A stretch of 64,000 nt of DNA from Sphingomonadales bacterium (GCA_028871475.1 JAGWMZ010000001.1:62001-126000); one strand, 5' to 3'. Positions 34,840-44,408 are shown, counted from the stretch's first letter. Notes: generated from the letters alone by a model not told the origin. Translations and numbers: made by a program.

Positions 34840-35301
34840 ATGAGCCACAACGATACACAGGCCTATATCCGACGCGAAACCCGCCTCAGTGTCCTCATCA
34901 ACATGGTCTTCAGCCTGGTTTTCTTCCTGCTGGTGTTCGGCATCGGTCATCCTGTGCCAGTCTGGGGCATGGGCCACCTCGCCTTTGACACACTGCCCCA
35001 GAGCGCGGCCATTGCGGCGATGAGCACGCTGGTTCCCGGCTTCATCGCCCGCAGCAAAACCCGCCGGGGCCTGCTGCCCCGGCTGGCGGGAAGCAGCCGC
35101 CTGCCGCGCAACATCTGGCTGCGCGCCCTGGTCGTCGCGGCACTGTCGGCCCTGCTGGGCGGGGCACTGGCGGGGGGCGCTTTGCTGGCGCTGGGGGCAT
35201 CGACCTTACCCTGGTGGCCTGTACTGGCGGCCAAGCTTGCCTATGGCGCGGGGTTGGCCGGCCTCGTCACCCCGATCACATTGGCCGCAGCCTTGCGCTG
35301 A
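34840..35301 (+). CDS. Unrecognised small membrane protein
   Basis: 153 aa, ATG 34840 with AGGAGGGGG further upstream. I do not recognise the family. Four hydrophobic stretches are visible: about 16-37 (LSVLINMVFSLVFFLLVFGI), 50-69, 90-117 (LRALVVAALSALLGGALAGG) and 127-150 (AKLAYGAGLAGLVTPITLAA), with charged RSKTRRGLLPR between the second and third. It stands alone between the palindromic elements and an intrinsic terminator, so it may form its own transcript. No catalytic motif seen. Confidence 0.6.
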   Translation: MSHNDTQAYIRRETRLSVLINMVFSLVFFLLVFGIGHPVPVWGMGHLAFDTLPQSAAIAAMSTLVPGFIARSKTRRGLLPRLAGSSRLPRNIWLRALVVAALSALLGGALAGGALLALGASTLPWWPVLAAKLAYGAGLAGLVTPITLAAALR

Positions 35302-35343
35302 ACGTCAACGCCGCAAAGCGGCATGGCATTTCATAAAGTGAAC

Positions 35344-35379
35344 AGGCAGGGATTGGCGCAAGCTGGTCCCTGCCTTTTT
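35344..35379 (+). terminator. Intrinsic terminator after the small membrane protein gene
   Basis: Stem AGGCAGGGA / TCCCTGCCT, nine pairs, 14-base loop, followed by five T residues counting the last stem base. Classic rho-independent form 43 bp after the stop codon at 35301. Confidence 0.85.
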
Positions 35380-35515
35380 CATCTTAGTAACAAACACCTC
35401 ATATTTATCGGAAAATTCCTCATCGCCACGTCGGAACGCCGGCGTGATGCGCTGTTGCGCGTCCCCCTTGCCAAAAGCGGCACGACTCGATACAAGTTCA
35501 TAAATAGAATTTTGA

Positions 35516-35530
35516 TCTCATATTATGAGA
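35516..35530. promoter_or_regulatory. Perfect 15-bp palindrome before the pectin-region TonB receptor, candidate operator
   Basis: TCTCATA, T, TATGAGA. It lies in a strongly AT-rich block (about 35490-35545) that looks like a promoter, 38 bp before the receptor start codon. The regulator is not apparent in the window; both IclR genes are far away. Operator role inferred. Confidence 0.5.
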
Positions 35531-35568
35531 CACTTTTAAAACGGTAGAGAGAGGAGGGGGCTGAAGGA

Positions 35569-38385
35569 ATGGGCTTTCGTGCATTTTCGCGCTTTGCGGG
35601 CGTATCGACTCTGGCGATGAGTATCGCGGTGCTGGGCCAGGGTGCCGCACAGGCGCAAACCGCCACAGGCAAGCCAGCGGCTCAGGCCAATCAGGACAAG
35701 GAAATCCTCGTCACCGGCATCCGCCAGAGCCTGGCCAATGCGCTCAACGCCAAGCGCAATTCCGATCAGGTGATTGATGCCATCTCGGCCGAGGACGTCG
35801 GCAAATTCCCCGACAAGAACGTCGGCGAAGCCCTGCAGCGCGTCACCGGCGTGCAGATCGGCCGCGCGGGCGGCGAAGGCTCCTCCGTCTCCATTCGCGG
35901 TGTCGATCCGGGTCTGGTGCGCGTCGAGGTCAATGGCCAGTCGATGCTCTCGACCTTTGCCGCCCCCGCCAATGGCGCGGCCACCAACCCTGCCGTTGAA
36001 TTCCGCGACATTCCCGCCGAATTCATCAGCCGCCTTGAAGTCGTCAAATCAGCCACCGCCGACATGACCGAAGGCGGCCTTGGCGGCACGGTGCGGATCA
36101 TCACCCGCCGCCCGTTCGACAGCAAGAAGGACTATCTGGCCGGCTCTGTTCAGGGTGTTTACGGCACCACCGCCGGCAAGGTCGACCCCAAGGCCTCGAT
36201 CATCGCCAGCCACCTCTTTGCGCATGACACGCTGGGCGTGCTGGTGTCGGGCACCTATGAAAAGCGCAGCATGTGGTACGATCAGGCCAAGACCACCGGC
36301 TGGCGCCAGATCAAGAAATCCTCCACCTCCACCTGCACCGCCGCCGTGCAAAGCGGCTGCGTCGACCTGAACGGCGATGGCGTGGGTGATTTCTATCCCG
36401 ATATTCCGCGCTATGCGATGTATCGTGAATCGACCGAGCGCTATGCCGTGAACAGCATCGTCGAATGGCGCCCGTCCGACAAGTTCAAGCTCTATCTGGA
36501 CACCACCTATACGCGTGGGCGCCAGACCGAGAATGATCAGTTCATGCAGATCACGACCAGTTCGACCCTGAGTGCAACCTCTTCGCTGGGCAGTGACACC
36601 GCTATCAATGCCGGCAATGCGGCCAGCAACGTCACCTTCCTGCAGCCGGCCACCAGCAACCCCACCAGCACCAGCGGCCTTGGCGTCACCTATCGCAACA
36701 TCCTTGGCACCATCGATCGCCAGACCTTCACCGGCGTGCTGGGCGGCGAATGGCACCCCACCAGCCGCCTGACCATCATGGGCCGTGGGGGCTATTCCTG
36801 GGCCAAGGCCTTCAATGACGAAATCGACGTGGTGGCCAACCAGTATGGTCTGACCTCTGTGGGGGTGAATTACGACAATCCCTCGGGCGCGCCCAACATC
36901 ACCATTTCGGGCGATCCGACCAACCCTGCGGGCATCAACAACTTCCAGATCCAACACAAGCCGCTCGTCAACACCCAGACCGAAAAGAACCTGCAGTTCG
37001 ACGGGCAGTATGACGTGGGCGGCATTCTCAAATACATCAAATTCGGCGTTCAGCGCCGGCTGCTCAAGCAGACTTCCTACTATCACGATGCCACCCTCAC
37101 CTATGACGGCTACAGCGCCACCCCCGGCATGGGCGACATCAAAACGCGCAGCTATGTCACCGGCTCGGGTGTCGACAATGTCACCTCCGTTGCCCCCAGC
37201 GCGGCCATCCTGTCGCAGATCCAGTCCTTCGTCAGCCACTATGATCTGGGCGACCACAATTTCTTCAACACGGGCAATCTGGGGTTCACGCCCTATTCGC
37301 GCTGGATGAACATGGGCATGGCCGTGGCGCAGGCGGCGGGCATTCCCGACGCCACCACCGCCTCGAGCTTCTCTCCGGGCAACACCTTTGACGTGCGGCT
37401 CAAGAACTGGGCCGGCTATGTCTCAAGCAAGTGGCAGTTCACGCCCTTTGGCCGCGATCTCGACATTGTGGCCGGCGTGCGTGTGGTGCAGATGAAGACC
37501 GTCTCTTCAGGCTACAGCATCAACACTTCGGCGGGCACCTTCTCACCCGTCACCTATTACGGCAGCAACACCTTCGCCCTGCCCTCGGCCAATCTGCGCT
37601 ATGATTTGGTGCATAACCGACTGATCCTGCGCGCCACCGCGACCAAGGTAGCCGCCCAGCCCGACCTTTCCAAGGTCGCGCCCTATATGTCGCTCAACTC
37701 CACCGCATTGACCGGCTCGATCGGCAACCCCAATCTTAAGCCCTATACTGGCCAGCAGTACGATCTGGGCTTTGAATGGTATCTGTCCAAACTCAACTAT
37801 TTCTCGGCCACGCTGTGGCGCAAGGACATCTCGGGCTTTCCCCAGAAGATCGCCACCACGCAATCCTTCTTCGGGCAGGATTACGTGATGAGCACCTATG
37901 TCAACAGCCCGGCGCCGGTGCATATCACCGGCTTTGAAACCGGCCTGCAATATGCCTTCAGTTTCCTGCCCGGCAAGCTGAGGAATCTGGGCATGACGGC
38001 CAACTACACCTATGCCAAGGATAGCGGCTACACCACGCTGGGCTATTATTCGGGCGCCAAACTGGGCTTCCCGGGCCTGTCGCACCACACGGTCAACGGC
38101 TCGCTCTATTACGAGGATGACAAGCTCTCGGCGCGTATCTCGTACAACTGGCGCTCGCGCTACAACATCGGTCCCGACCGCGACAATCTCAATGCCTTTG
38201 GCGAAGCCTTCGGCCAGTGGGATGGCTCCTTCAGCTACAAGATCAACGATCATGTCAGCCTGTTCCTGGAAGGCGTGAACCTGTTCAACGCCCAGCGCAA
38301 GGAAGACGAGGAAAGCCTCTATCGCGTCAGCACCATGGAAACCTACGGCCGGCGCGTCTATTTCGGCATCCGCGGCAAGATGTAA
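35569..38385 (+). CDS. TonB-dependent receptor of the rhamnogalacturonan region
   Basis: 938 aa. Signal peptide (hydrophobic to about residue 30, GAAQAQ), TonB-box-like EILVTGIRQSL, plug domain with the SAEDVGKFPDKNVGEALQRVTGVQI signature of the large Caulobacter/Xanthomonas-type receptors, and a C-terminal barrel ending YFGIRGKM. These receptors import oligosaccharides across the outer membrane. The next genes encode a DUF6250-type protein and a rhamnogalacturonan lyase, 6 bp and about 650 bp on, so the ligand is probably an RG-I oligomer. Confidence 0.92.
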   Translation: MGFRAFSRFAGVSTLAMSIAVLGQGAAQAQTATGKPAAQANQDKEILVTGIRQSLANALNAKRNSDQVIDAISAEDVGKFPDKNVGEALQRVTGVQIGRAGGEGSSVSIRGVDPGLVRVEVNGQSMLSTFAAPANGAATNPAVEFRDIPAEFISRLEVVKSATADMTEGGLGGTVRIITRRPFDSKKDYLAGSVQGVYGTTAGKVDPKASIIASHLFAHDTLGVLVSGTYEKRSMWYDQAKTTGWRQIKKSSTSTCTAAVQSGCVDLNGDGVGDFYPDIPRYAMYRESTERYAVNSIVEWRPSDKFKLYLDTTYTRGRQTENDQFMQITTSSTLSATSSLGSDTAINAGNAASNVTFLQPATSNPTSTSGLGVTYRNILGTIDRQTFTGVLGGEWHPTSRLTIMGRGGYSWAKAFNDEIDVVANQYGLTSVGVNYDNPSGAPNITISGDPTNPAGINNFQIQHKPLVNTQTEKNLQFDGQYDVGGILKYIKFGVQRRLLKQTSYYHDATLTYDGYSATPGMGDIKTRSYVTGSGVDNVTSVAPSAAILSQIQSFVSHYDLGDHNFFNTGNLGFTPYSRWMNMGMAVAQAAGIPDATTASSFSPGNTFDVRLKNWAGYVSSKWQFTPFGRDLDIVAGVRVVQMKTVSSGYSINTSAGTFSPVTYYGSNTFALPSANLRYDLVHNRLILRATATKVAAQPDLSKVAPYMSLNSTALTGSIGNPNLKPYTGQQYDLGFEWYLSKLNYFSATLWRKDISGFPQKIATTQSFFGQDYVMSTYVNSPAPVHITGFETGLQYAFSFLPGKLRNLGMTANYTYAKDSGYTTLGYYSGAKLGFPGLSHHTVNGSLYYEDDKLSARISYNWRSRYNIGPDRDNLNAFGEAFGQWDGSFSYKINDHVSLFLEGVNLFNAQRKEDEESLYRVSTMETYGRRVYFGIRGKM

Positions 38386-38391
38386 GGGACC

Positions 38392-39042
38392 GTGCGGCTG
38401 CGGTTCCTCCTGCTGCTGGCCCTGCTGCCCGAGGCGGTTCGCGCCGCCCCGCCCCCCGGATGGGTGGTCGAGGCACAGGATCCGGCCACAGTCATCGCCG
38501 CGCGCCATGGCGTGATCGACATCGACAGCCCGCGCGGGGTCACCCTGTGGTCCCCGCAACGGCTGTCCGGCCCCACCACCATCACCTTTGAGGCCATGGC
38601 CGTGGCGAAGGGCGGGGCCAACGATCAGGTCAGCGACCTCAACGCCTTCTGGATGGCCAGCGAGGCCGACGGCTCATCCCCCCTTGGCCGCCGCGCCGGG
38701 CGGTTCGAGGCCTATGACTCGCTGCGCCTTTATTACCTGGGCATTGGCGGCAACCGCAACACCACCACCCGCCTGCGCCGCTATGTCGGCCAGACGGGGG
38801 TGCGCCCGTTGCTGCCCGGGCATGACCGCAGCGACGCACCCGCCATGCTGCGCCCCAATGTCTGGACGCGCATCACGCTGATCGCCCGCGGCCACCGCAT
38901 CGCCGTCCAGCGCGACGGCGCCCAGCTCTTCACGCTTGACGACCCGGCCCCCTATACCAGCGGCTGGTTCGGCCTGCGTACCACTTTCAGCCATCTGCGC
39001 ATCCGCAGACTCACCATCGCAACCGGGACGCCCCACCCATGA
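38392..39042 (+). CDS. Exported DUF6250-like protein
   Basis: 216 aa from GTG 38392, 6 bp after the receptor stop. Sec signal (RFLLLLALLPEAVRAA). The rest is a concanavalin-like beta-sandwich (ITFEAMAVAKGGANDQVSDLNAFWMASEADGSSP, YYLGIGGNRNTTTRLRRY, TRITLIARGHRIAVQRDGAQLF) resembling DUF6250 proteins, which occur next to polysaccharide lyases. It overlaps the lyase gene by 4 bp. Role unknown; a carbohydrate-binding or minor lyase/hydrolase function is possible. Confidence 0.75.
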   Translation: MRLRFLLLLALLPEAVRAAPPPGWVVEAQDPATVIAARHGVIDIDSPRGVTLWSPQRLSGPTTITFEAMAVAKGGANDQVSDLNAFWMASEADGSSPLGRRAGRFEAYDSLRLYYLGIGGNRNTTTRLRRYVGQTGVRPLLPGHDRSDAPAMLRPNVWTRITLIARGHRIAVQRDGAQLFTLDDPAPYTSGWFGLRTTFSHLRIRRLTIATGTPHP

Positions 39043-41756
39043 TCCTTTCACGCCGCGACACGCTGAAATTCTCCGCCCTGATGCCCGCCGCCGCCCTGCC
39101 CTCGGGCGTCTGGGCCGCAGGCAAGGCCAAAGCGCCCGCCCCCGTCGCGCTGCACTGGCTCGAAGGGGCGCCGCCCATGGATCTGGGCCAGACGCTGGGC
39201 GTGGCCTGGCCGCGTGGCGCGTTGCCGCGCAGCACCAGTTTTGCCGTGCAGACCGGCACCGCCCCCATGCCGGCGCAGAACTGGATCACGGCAACCTGGC
39301 CGGATGGCTCGATCAAATGGACCGCCCATGCCCTGCCCGTAGCAGCCGGCCCCGCGCCCGATGGCTTGCGCATCATCCCCATGGCCCACCCGGCCGCCCC
39401 CAGTGAGCGCGTCAGCGTCGAGCAGCACCCCGGCGGCGCGCGCGTGGCCTGCGGCGGGGTGGTGTGGGATTTCGCCGCCAGCGGACCCGCGCTCATCCGC
39501 TCGGCCAGCATTGGGGGCAAGCAGGTGCTCGGGAACCTCACGCTGGTCGGCGCCATGGCCCAGGGGCCCGATGGCGCGCGCACGCCCTTTACCGGCAGCG
39601 TTACCCGCCTCACCATCGAACAGGGCGGCCCCATCCGCGCGGTCATCAAGGTGGAGGGCCTGCACCGACCGGGAGAACCTCGTTCAGGAGATGGGGCCAC
39701 GCTGCCTTTCACCCTGCGTTTCTACGCCTATGCCGGGGCGCGGCACCTACGCATCGTCCACAGTTTCATTTATGACGGCCTGCCGGATAAGGATGCCATC
39801 GCCGGGCTGGGCCTGTCGGCCACCGTGCCGATGCATGATGCCCCGCATGACCGCCACATCCGCCTGGCCACCGATGGCGCGCTGTTTGCCGAGGCGGTGC
39901 GCCCGCTCACCGGCCTGCGCCGCGATCCGGGCGCCGCCTTCCGCCATGCCCAGACGCAGGGCCAACCCGTGCCGCCGCTCGATCAGATGAATCCGGTGGT
40001 GCGCGACAAGTTGCAATATATCCCCACCTGGTCCGACTTTCACCTCGAACAATCCAGCGCCAATGGCTACACCATCCAGAAACGCACGCAGGCGGGCCAC
40101 GCCTGGGTCGCCGCGCAGGAAGGCCACCGCGCGCCGGGCCTGGCCTATGTCGGCGGCATCAGCGGCGGGGCGGCCATCGCGCGGCGCTGGTTCTGGCAGA
40201 CCTTCCCTTCGGCGCTGAGCGTCGAGCATGCCGCCAGCGACACCGCCACGCTGACGGCATGGCTGTGGAGCCCACATGCCGAGCCGATGGACATGCGTCC
40301 CTGGCGCGGCGTCAATGGCATGGAAGGCTATGCCGCGCAGAACGCCGGGCTCGACATCACCTATGAGGATTACGAGCCGGGCTGGGACAGCGCGACCGGC
40401 ATCGCGCGCACCAGCGAGTTGACGCTCTGGGCTTGCGAGGCGACCCCCGCCAACGAGACCATCGCCGCCATGGCCAGCGCCAATGCGACGGCGCCGCGGC
40501 TGATGGCCGATCCGGCCGCATTGCATGGTGCGGGCGTATTTGGCGATTGGTCACTGCCCGATCGCAGCGGCAGGAACCGCGCGATCATCGAGGACCAGTT
40601 GGCCAATCTCGTCGATTTCTATGCCGGCGAGGTCGATCGGCGCAACTGGTACGGCTTCTGGAACTTCGGCGACATCATGCACACCTATGATGCCGACCGG
40701 CATGTCTGGCGCTATGATATTGGCGGCTTTGCCTGGGACAATTCGGAACTGTCCCCCGACCTGTGGCTCTGGACGCAGGCACTGCGCACGGGCGCTGCCC
40801 AGCCATGGCGCCTGGCCGAGGCGATGACCCGCCACACAAGCGAGGTCGACACCTATCACATGGGCCGTTTCGTGGGGCTTGGCACGCGCCACGGGGTGCA
40901 GCATTGGGGCGACAGTTCAAAACAGCCGCGCATCTCGAACGCCATCTACCGGCGGATCTATTATTACCTCACGGCCGACGAGCGGGTGGGCGACCTCATC
41001 GCCGACATGGCCACCTCGGACCGCACGCTCGACCATGTCGACATCGGCCGCAAGGTGCCCGGCGCCAAGCCCTATGCCGGGCCGCCCGGCACCTTCGACA
41101 TGGGCTTTGGCCCAAGCTGGACAGCGTTGGCAGGAAGCTGGCTGACCATGTGGGAACGCACCGGCGAGCCCCGATGGCGCGACTGGCTGGTGGCCGGCAT
41201 GAGCAGCATCGCCGCGCTCAAATACGGCTGGATGGCGGGCGGGGCGCCCTATGATCCGCGCACCCATCGTTTCCTGGGACCGGGCGACCACATCAACCTG
41301 AGCCATCTCTCCGCCGTCTTTGGCGCCGTGGAGGTCAATGCCGAACTGATCGAGTTGATCGACCTGCCCGCCTACAGGAAGGTATGGGTCGATTTCTGCC
41401 AGTGGTTCAATGCGCCCAAGGCGGAATTTCTGGCCAAATTCGGCCCGCCCTTTGGCGCCCGCAATCTGCGCGAGGCCTATTCACGCATGACCGCCTATGC
41501 CGCGCGCGCCACCGGCAGCAAGGCGCTGATGGCCCGCGCGGTTGCCGAGTTCTACTCGGGCGATCAGGGCCTTGGCACATGGGAGCACGACCCGCGCCAT
41601 CGGGTGGAGGGCGTGCTGGAATGGCCGCAACTGTCCACCAATGCCGCCGCGCAATGGGGGCTGGCGGCGATCCAGCTGCTGGCGCTGGCGCCCGAGGCGC
41701 TGGAAGCGGTGAGCATTCCTTCCCATCATTCCAGCGCACAGGAGCCACGCCATTGA
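39039..41756 (+). CDS. PL26-like exo-rhamnogalacturonan lyase (YetA/PcRGLX type)
   Basis: 905 aa. Tat signal (SRRDTLKFSALMPAAALPSGVWA). N-terminal beta domain (LGVAWPRGALP, ATWPDGSIKWTAHALP), then a long alpha/alpha-barrel part (WYGFWNFGDIMHTYD, AWDNSELSPDLWLW, DTYHMGRFVGLGTRHGVQHWGDSS) typical of PcRGLX-like lyases and of the usual length of about 900. Such enzymes cut the RG-I backbone by beta-elimination from an end, giving an unsaturated galacturonosyl-rhamnose disaccharide, which is the substrate of GH105 enzymes such as the one at 43194. Periplasmic. Confidence 0.82.
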   Translation: MILSRRDTLKFSALMPAAALPSGVWAAGKAKAPAPVALHWLEGAPPMDLGQTLGVAWPRGALPRSTSFAVQTGTAPMPAQNWITATWPDGSIKWTAHALPVAAGPAPDGLRIIPMAHPAAPSERVSVEQHPGGARVACGGVVWDFAASGPALIRSASIGGKQVLGNLTLVGAMAQGPDGARTPFTGSVTRLTIEQGGPIRAVIKVEGLHRPGEPRSGDGATLPFTLRFYAYAGARHLRIVHSFIYDGLPDKDAIAGLGLSATVPMHDAPHDRHIRLATDGALFAEAVRPLTGLRRDPGAAFRHAQTQGQPVPPLDQMNPVVRDKLQYIPTWSDFHLEQSSANGYTIQKRTQAGHAWVAAQEGHRAPGLAYVGGISGGAAIARRWFWQTFPSALSVEHAASDTATLTAWLWSPHAEPMDMRPWRGVNGMEGYAAQNAGLDITYEDYEPGWDSATGIARTSELTLWACEATPANETIAAMASANATAPRLMADPAALHGAGVFGDWSLPDRSGRNRAIIEDQLANLVDFYAGEVDRRNWYGFWNFGDIMHTYDADRHVWRYDIGGFAWDNSELSPDLWLWTQALRTGAAQPWRLAEAMTRHTSEVDTYHMGRFVGLGTRHGVQHWGDSSKQPRISNAIYRRIYYYLTADERVGDLIADMATSDRTLDHVDIGRKVPGAKPYAGPPGTFDMGFGPSWTALAGSWLTMWERTGEPRWRDWLVAGMSSIAALKYGWMAGGAPYDPRTHRFLGPGDHINLSHLSAVFGAVEVNAELIELIDLPAYRKVWVDFCQWFNAPKAEFLAKFGPPFGARNLREAYSRMTAYAARATGSKALMARAVAEFYSGDQGLGTWEHDPRHRVEGVLEWPQLSTNAAAQWGLAAIQLLALAPEALEAVSIPSHHSSAQEPRH

Positions 41757-41781
41757 GCGCGGATCAATCCACCCGCGTCAA

Positions 41782-43005
41782 TCAGCGCAGCAGAGCCAGC
41801 GGCACCGCCCGCGCCATGACCGCAAAACCGGCATCATTGGGGTGCAGATGGTCGCCCGAATCATAGGCCGGGGCAAAGGCCTGAGGGTCGGCGGGGTTGC
41901 GGATGGCACGGTCGAAATCGACCACGCCGTCGGCTTCGTGCTGGCTGCGTATCCAAGCATTGACCTTGGCGCGCTGCTCATCGCCCCAGGGCGACCAGTA
42001 ACCCGCCCCCTTGTAGGGCAGGATCGTGCCCAGCAGCACCTTGATGCCATGGGCATGGCCGCGCGCGATCATCTGGCGGTAGGCAGTGATCAGTGCCTCG
42101 GTGTCGAAACTGTCCTGCCGCCCCTCACGCGTGGCGCCGCCCAGATCGTTCACCCCTTCCAGCACGATGACATGGCTCGCCCCCGTCACCGCCAGAACGT
42201 CGCGGTCAAAACGGGCCAGCGCGCCCTCTCCCGCGCCGTCCTGCAACATGCGGTTGCCCGAAATGCCGACATTGGCCACCCCGACCCGCGTCATGCCGGC
42301 CTTTTGCAGGCGCTGAGCCAGTTGGTCGGGCCAGCGCAGGTCGGAATCCACGGTGGCGCGCACGCCATCGGTGATCGAGTCGCCGAAGGTCACGATGCTG
42401 CGCAACATGGCGGGCGCGTCGACATCAATGCCGGCGACCAGATAGCGCCGTTGCACCACGCGCGACCCGGTCAGCTCCGCCGCCGCCGTCTGGTCACCAG
42501 GGGCCAGCAGCGTGTTGGCCGCGGCATAGCCATGGAAGGCTCCCGGCACCTGACCGGCGGGCAAATGGAAGGACACCGCCACCCGCGCCAGCGGCGGCAC
42601 AGCCATGGGCACCAGGTCGCTGATCATCGGCGCATGGGCCGGGATAACCACGAAAGGCCGCCCGCCCACCGTCACGCGGCGGCTGGAGCCCGGCACGATG
42701 CGTCCGGCGGCATCGATCTGCGCCACTTCCAGATGATCGACCGTGAGCGGCATTGCGGAATCATGATTGTCGAGCACCAGCCGCAGCCCTTTACCGCCGA
42801 CCGACAGGCGCATGATCTGGCGCACGGTGGTGTCGCCCAGCGCGGCTTCGGCCTGGGCGGCGGGAGTGGCGGGCGCGGGCATCGCCTGCATGGCTGCCGC
42901 CCAGCTGCGCGCGGAATTGGCCTGCGCGGGGGAACTGGCGGCAAGCAGCGCGCCGGTGGCCAGCAGGCCGGTCATCAAACTCAAGGTCTTGGTGGTGGGG
43001 GGCAT
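41782..43005 (-). CDS. GDSL/SGNH hydrolase with N-terminal beta domain
   Basis: 407 aa with signal peptide (SLMTGLLATGALLAASSPAQA). Residues about 50-190 form a beta-rich domain; then SGNH blocks: TFGDSITDG (catalytic Ser), NVGISGNRM, VLEGVNDLGG and the end DHLHPNDAGF (catalytic Asp and His). This build matches exported carbohydrate esterases. It is convergent with the lyase gene and divergent from GH105, within the pectin region, so removal of acetyl groups from pectic material is plausible. It is not a CE12 type. Confidence 0.85.
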   Translation of the reverse strand: MPPTTKTLSLMTGLLATGALLAASSPAQANSARSWAAAMQAMPAPATPAAQAEAALGDTTVRQIMRLSVGGKGLRLVLDNHDSAMPLTVDHLEVAQIDAAGRIVPGSSRRVTVGGRPFVVIPAHAPMISDLVPMAVPPLARVAVSFHLPAGQVPGAFHGYAAANTLLAPGDQTAAAELTGSRVVQRRYLVAGIDVDAPAMLRSIVTFGDSITDGVRATVDSDLRWPDQLAQRLQKAGMTRVGVANVGISGNRMLQDGAGEGALARFDRDVLAVTGASHVIVLEGVNDLGGATREGRQDSFDTEALITAYRQMIARGHAHGIKVLLGTILPYKGAGYWSPWGDEQRAKVNAWIRSQHEADGVVDFDRAIRNPADPQAFAPAYDSGDHLHPNDAGFAVMARAVPLALLR

Positions 43006-43119
43006 GCATCTCTCCTGTCTGGTCCCCGCGATGCGGGGCCGCCCCGATCCTGCCCGCTTTTACCGCCCAAGACCATGGCCTTGTTGCAGTTGACGCCGCA
43101 ATATGTATCATATATTGGA

Positions 43120-43128
43120 ATAGCATGT
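43120..43128. promoter_or_regulatory. Shared motif site A (reverse of RYATRCTAT) in the SGNH/GH105 divergent promoter
   Basis: ATAGCATGT, reading ACATGCTAT on the other strand, within an AT-rich block of an otherwise GC-rich region. The same core recurs at 45809 and 52839, each between divergent pectin genes. Probable operator for one shared regulator; inferred. Confidence 0.4.
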
Positions 43129-43193
43129 CACATATAACACAATATGGACCATCTGTGTCGCCCATTCGATCATTTCCAGGAGCTTCCAGCATC

Positions 43194-44294
43194 GTGACTC
43201 TAGCGACAAGAGACCGCCCCCGTCTGGAGGGGCTGATCGAGCGTTTGATGGACAATCTGGTGTCGATCGAGGACACCACCGGCGAATTCCTGCTGCATCT
43301 CGATGATGGCCGGGTGATCGACACCAAGGGCTGGAACGGCTGGGAATGGACCCATGGCATCGGCCTGTTCGGCATGTGGCGCTATGTCGAGCAGACCGGC
43401 AACGACAAGGCGCTGGGCATCATCCACCAGTGGTTTGCCGACCATTTGCCACGCGGCACGACCAAGAACATCAACACAATGTCACCTTTCCTGACGCTCT
43501 CCTACCTCTACGAGCGCGACCCGCGTGTGGAATGGCGCGCGGTGATCGAGGAATGGGCGGATTGGCTGATGGCGCCCGATGGTCTGCCCAAGACCGAGGA
43601 AGGCGGCTTCCAGCACATCGTCTACAATGACGAGAACCGGGGCGAGCTATGGGATGACACGCTGATGATGAGCGTCCTGCCGCTGGCGCGCATCGGCCTG
43701 CTGCTCGATCGGCCCGACTATGTGGAGGAAGCCAAGCGGCAGTTCCTCATCCATATCAAATATCTCTTCGATACGCAGAGCGGCCTGTGGTTCCATGGCT
43801 GGGATTTTACGGGTCGTCACAATTTCGCCCGCGCGCTGTGGGCGCGGGGCAATTGCTGGATCACCATCGCCATCCCCGAATTGCTCGACATGCTGGATTT
43901 GCCCGCGGGAGACGCTTTCCGCGGCTTCCTGATCGACACGCTGGCGGCGCAGGCCAGGACGCTGGCCGCCACCCAGCATGACAGCGGCTTGTGGCACACG
44001 CTGGTGGTTGACCCGACCTCCTATCTGGAGGCTTCGGCAGCGGCAGGCTTTGCCTATGGCTTGCTCAAGGCGGTGCGGCTGGGATTTCTGCCGGCCGATT
44101 ACGAAGCCGTGGGCATGAAGGCCGTGCAGGGGGTGATCGACCATATCAACGAGGCTGGCGAGCTGACGCAGGTCAGCTTTGGCACGGCGATGGGCGATAG
44201 CTTGCAATTCTACAAGGACATCGCCCTCACCTCGATGCCCTATGGCCAGTCACTGGCCATCTGCGCGCTGGCAGAGGCCCTGCACCGCACCTGA
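43194..44294 (+). CDS. GH105 unsaturated rhamnogalacturonyl hydrolase
   Basis: About 366 aa from GTG 43194, preceded by AGGAG at 43178. The longer frame from ATG 43125 would start inside the AT-rich promoter block and adds a leader without family likeness. GH105 alpha/alpha barrel: KGWNGWEWTHGIGLFGMWRY, NMSPFL-type loop (NTMSPFLTLSYLYE), catalytic Asp in RGELWDDTLMM, GWDFTGRHNFARALWARGNCW. It cleaves the unsaturated uronosyl end from RG-I disaccharide, releasing L-rhamnose and a keto-uronate. No signal peptide, so cytoplasmic, after import of the disaccharide. Confidence 0.9.
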   Translation: MTLATRDRPRLEGLIERLMDNLVSIEDTTGEFLLHLDDGRVIDTKGWNGWEWTHGIGLFGMWRYVEQTGNDKALGIIHQWFADHLPRGTTKNINTMSPFLTLSYLYERDPRVEWRAVIEEWADWLMAPDGLPKTEEGGFQHIVYNDENRGELWDDTLMMSVLPLARIGLLLDRPDYVEEAKRQFLIHIKYLFDTQSGLWFHGWDFTGRHNFARALWARGNCWITIAIPELLDMLDLPAGDAFRGFLIDTLAAQARTLAATQHDSGLWHTLVVDPTSYLEASAAAGFAYGLLKAVRLGFLPADYEAVGMKAVQGVIDHINEAGELTQVSFGTAMGDSLQFYKDIALTSMPYGQSLAICALAEALHRT

Positions 44295-44313
44295 TGCGCT
44301 GCGCAGGCAAGGA

Positions 44314-44346
44314 AAAGGGGTGGCCCCGCGCAAGGGCCGCCCCTTT
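44314..44346 (+). terminator. Terminator hairpin after the GH105 gene
   Basis: AAAGGGG with TGGCCC, loop, GGGCC and CCCCTTT. The stem is G/C-rich with A/T flanks on both sides, 20 bp past the GH105 stop. It can act on both strands. Confidence 0.65.
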
Positions 44347-44375
44347 GTTGTCTGCAGGCTTCACATGGGGTTCAC

Positions 44376-44405
44376 AAAGGGGGGCGATCCGCCGCCCCCC
44401 CCTTT
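44376..44405. terminator. Second hairpin between the convergent GH105 and PL22 genes
   Basis: AAAGGGGGGC, short loop, then a C-rich arm ending CCTTT, just beyond the stop of the minus-strand lyase gene. With its A/T ends it fits a terminator for that gene. Confidence 0.55.
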
Positions 44406-44408
44406 GGC

